A stretch of 40,452 nucleotides of DNA from the IMG/VR virus record IMGVR_UViG_3300004463_000618, positions 1-40,452 of that record; one strand, given 5' to 3'. This DNA is from a virus. Positions within the stretch are counted from its first letter, which is position 1. Every line of letters begins with the position of its first letter. This document shows positions 38,706 to 40,452 of the stretch, one piece after another. The notes beneath the pieces were generated by a model. The model did not search any database, was not told the origin of the DNA, and saw only the letters and a list, made by a program, of their open reading frames with translations. The position numbers were made by a program, and so were the translations under genes.

Positions 38706-39992
38706 TTAAAATCTCCTCGGCATTGGATTAAACCGATTAGCCAAATAGTCATTTGGCCCATCATCCTTGTATGGTCTGTACTCAGGTACTTTGTGTGAAG
38801 CTATGCAATACCGAAGCGCATCAATTGCGTGATCGTCTCTCTTTATAGGTTCGTCAAGACCTATCTTCGCCTTACGAGGATCCCAGCTATACGTCTCAAT
38901 CTCCCTAATCAGATTCTTGGCATCCTTGCATACGAAGAGATTACCCTTCTTCATCTCAGATGTCAAGATATTAATACCGTCTAATACTTCATTGTTAGCA
39001 TCAACCGTATGAAGACCACGACGACGCAACTCTTCTTTGAAAGACGCTGCACTTGGATCAATGTAAAGCGCTTTTACACTGTAAGGCTCTAGAAAGTTCA
39101 CAATGTCATTGGCAAACTCACTGTTGGTTTTTGTTCTCTCAGTGACTTTTGGATTCCAATAATACTCCTTCTCAACCCAGAGCTTCTTGCCTGTTTGAGT
39201 GTACTTCCCCGTGCTTACTCCGATAAGAACACAAGCAAACGGATTAGATGCACCATAATCAATGCCAGCAATCCAATACTCAGCGGCCACAGGAGGCCTA
39301 TCACACACATAGACCTTCTTATCGAAGAAATCAAAAACAGCTCCCTCAGCCAAACTCCACTGGCCAAGATAATTGCGCTTATAAAAAAGTCCAGACAGGC
39401 TATTGCGTATTCTATTCTTATATTCTTCATCGACGTACGGATTGTCATCCAAGGTAAAGTGTAGCGCGTAATAGTTTGGATCTCCTTGATCTGCTCTATC
39501 TATCCACTTCTTAATCTTATGCTCAGGATATGAAGGGTTCATTGAAGCAAAGCCCATGCTGTGGGGATTGCTAAGGCGCGTGTCGATCATGTCAATGATA
39601 GATTCTGGATAGAGTGTCATTTCATCGCAGTACACTAAAGAAAAAGTCTTTCCTTGAAAAGAGCCGATTGCTCCTTCGTCTTTAGCACCGAGAGTAGATA
39701 TTGTCTTATCTTTAAGTTTGAGCTGGCGTTTTCCTGGGTACCAAGTACAAAAAGGACGAAACATAGCAAGCTGATCACTTTCAAGGAAGAGGCGTATTGC
39801 ATTATCATAGATTGTATTGCTTGAATGTCCTACCATCCAGATTTGAGAGTCTGGGCAATCTAGAACAGCTTGGCCAAAGCGGAAAAGGTTAGCAATAGTT
39901 TTCCCTGTTCTTACTGCGCCATGAGCTAGATTCCAACGAGCCGTGCTATTTTCTATGAATTCTAGTTGCTTTTTAGAGAAAGGTTCGAGCAT
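38706..39992 (-). CDS. terL: Terminase large subunit
   Basis: The 428-residue protein is of the PBSX/Terminase_3 type. The N-terminal ATPase has Walker A GAVRTGKT (residues ~25-32), SQIWMVGHSSNTIYDNA, Walker B FSLVYCDEMTL (~117-127), and SMNP as coupling motif. The C-terminal RNase-H-like nuclease has GIDYGASNPFACVLIG (first Asp), ALYIDPSAASFKEEL (second acidic) and DDHAIDALRY (third acidic). It pumps DNA through the portal and cuts it. It should act with terS split over the window ends. Its last nine residues are repeated beyond the 71-aa gene. Confidence 0.92.
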   Translation of the reverse strand: MLEPFSKKQLEFIENSTARWNLAHGAVRTGKTIANLFRFGQAVLDCPDSQIWMVGHSSNTIYDNAIRLFLESDQLAMFRPFCTWYPGKRQLKLKDKTISTLGAKDEGAIGSFQGKTFSLVYCDEMTLYPESIIDMIDTRLSNPHSMGFASMNPSYPEHKIKKWIDRADQGDPNYYALHFTLDDNPYVDEEYKNRIRNSLSGLFYKRNYLGQWSLAEGAVFDFFDKKVYVCDRPPVAAEYWIAGIDYGASNPFACVLIGVSTGKYTQTGKKLWVEKEYYWNPKVTERTKTNSEFANDIVNFLEPYSVKALYIDPSAASFKEELRRRGLHTVDANNEVLDGINILTSEMKKGNLFVCKDAKNLIREIETYSWDPRKAKIGLDEPIKRDDHAIDALRYCIASHKVPEYRPYKDDGPNDYLANRFNPMPRRF

Positions 39993-40063
39993 AGTGGCTG
40001 CAAAATAACAGACGGGGCATTAAGAAAAAAGAAAATTATAGAGTCTTAGGGGGGTTTAGAAAT

Positions 40064-40306
40064 ATGGAAGGCATAGAAGATAAAGACAAAGAAAGTAAAG
40101 TAGTAAAAATACCAGGTAAAGAAGATAAAGAAGTAAGTGGTAATTTAGCTTCATATTGTCCCTCTAAGGAAGAGTTGAAACAGATCATAGAGGAAATGAT
40201 TAAAAACTACGAGAAGTTACCACAGCATGCGATGCTGCAGCCTGTGACGCATTATGATGTTTCTTCGCTATTGTTCATATTGTCATCAATGCTGCGTGTA
40301 TCTTGA
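40064..40306 (+). CDS. Small protein opposite the terS-terL gap (80 aa)
   Basis: AGGGGGGT lies about ten bases before ATG 40064. The N-terminal 30 residues are Lys/Asp/Glu-rich; the rest, CPSKEELKQIIEEMIKNYEK, LPQHAMLQPVTHYDVSSLLF, ILSSMLRVS, is well structured and resembles a short conserved phage protein (LP-x-HAM-x-PVTHYD-x-x-SLL). It fills the 260-base gap between terS and terL on the opposite strand and overlaps the terS 3' end by 55 bases. It may be a regulator. An antisense effect on terS mRNA is also possible. Confidence 0.6.
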   Translation: MEGIEDKDKESKVVKIPGKEDKEVSGNLASYCPSKEELKQIIEEMIKNYEKLPQHAMLQPVTHYDVSSLLFILSSMLRVS

Positions 40307-40452
40307 CGATCTTGATTATCTTTATAGGTTCGTTTCGCTTCTTTGCATGCTTCTTGGCGATTACGCATTTGAAATAGGATCGCTTCTAGGCGCTCTATGT
40401 CGTCTTGTTTAAAAGATTGTTGTTCATTAGATTTTAGTTTGGCTTCGAATTC
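40252..40452 (-). CDS. terS: Terminase small subunit, C-terminal part (enters from window end)
   Basis: An open frame enters at the right edge and ends at TAA 40252: EFEAKLKSNEQQSFKQDDIE, RLEAILFQMRNRQEACKEAK, RTYKDNQDRQDTRSIDDNMN and the end NNSEETS. It is helical with a polar tail, as expected for a small-terminase C-terminus, and terL follows in the same direction. The gene at the left edge lacks just this part. Reading across the join needs one extra base (CT + N), giving ...KLAIL-EFEAKLK and a total of ~186 residues. Confidence 0.6.
   Translation of the reverse strand, partial: EFEAKLKSNEQQSFKQDDIERLEAILFQMRNRQEACKEAKRTYKDNQDRQDTRSIDDNMNNSEETS

Noticed and set aside
40447-40452. EcoRI site (GAATTC) at the window end as evidence of a cloned fragment
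   Set aside because: The left end has no matching site and the reading frame suggests simple linearisation of a circular molecule. A chance site is enough.

Overview
The window looks like the nearly complete genome of a tailed, podovirus-like bacteriophage (or phage-plasmid) with an AT-rich genome. It has a P22-type portal, a PBSX-type large terminase, a probable scaffold, a major capsid protein, head-tail and tail-hub proteins with FCCH-like beta modules, long repeat-rich fibres, an Erf/YqaJ recombination pair and a Cro-like repressor. I see no integrase, sheath, tape measure, rRNA, complete tRNA, IS or CRISPR array. The host cannot be fixed from sequence. The two ends appear to hold the two halves of one small-terminase gene, so the molecule is probably circular or circularly permuted, opened inside terS with about one base missing at the join.

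Layout. 1-3.7 kb (minus strand): terS N-terminus, a small membrane peptide, a RusA-like resolvase, a SpoVG/SSB-like protein and a replication protein, all downstream of a Cro-like repressor. The replication gene has an unusual leader (2796-2943) that combines three hairpins, an SD-sequestering stem and an apparent ~65-nt antisense RNA with its own promoter and terminator. 3.8-5.8 kb (plus strand): a divergent early operon of two tiny proteins, Erf and YqaJ, ending at a bidirectional terminator. 5.85-14 kb (minus): fibre/adhesin block. 14.1-15.7 kb (plus): a separate cassette with an excisionase-like HTH protein and several small membrane proteins that share a motif. 15.7-28.7 kb (minus): internal virion proteins, tail hub, connector, an inserted HNH endonuclease gene, and the capsid gene.

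The capsid gene is interrupted by a probable 472-nt group I intron (27802-28273). Its P1, P3, P8 and P9 helices can be read directly. Its upstream exon also carries an in-frame TGA at codon 98. 28.9-31.4 kb (minus): about ten small genes, three of them sharing an N-terminal Cys-rich module. 31.4-36.7 kb: scaffold, small virion-type proteins, a DNA methyltransferase and the portal. 36.8-40 kb: two conserved phage proteins separated by long G-depleted AAC-rich repeat tracts, then terL. The terL 3' end is present twice: once joined to the gene, and once, synonymously recoded, just beyond a small inserted ORF.

If the ends join, one leftward transcription direction runs from the repressor region through replication, packaging, head, tail and fibre genes almost round the circle to the terminator at 5.85 kb. 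Short plus-strand islands interrupt it at 14, 32 and 40 kb. Many starts were moved inward where an internal start has the better Shine-Dalgarno (SD) sequence.
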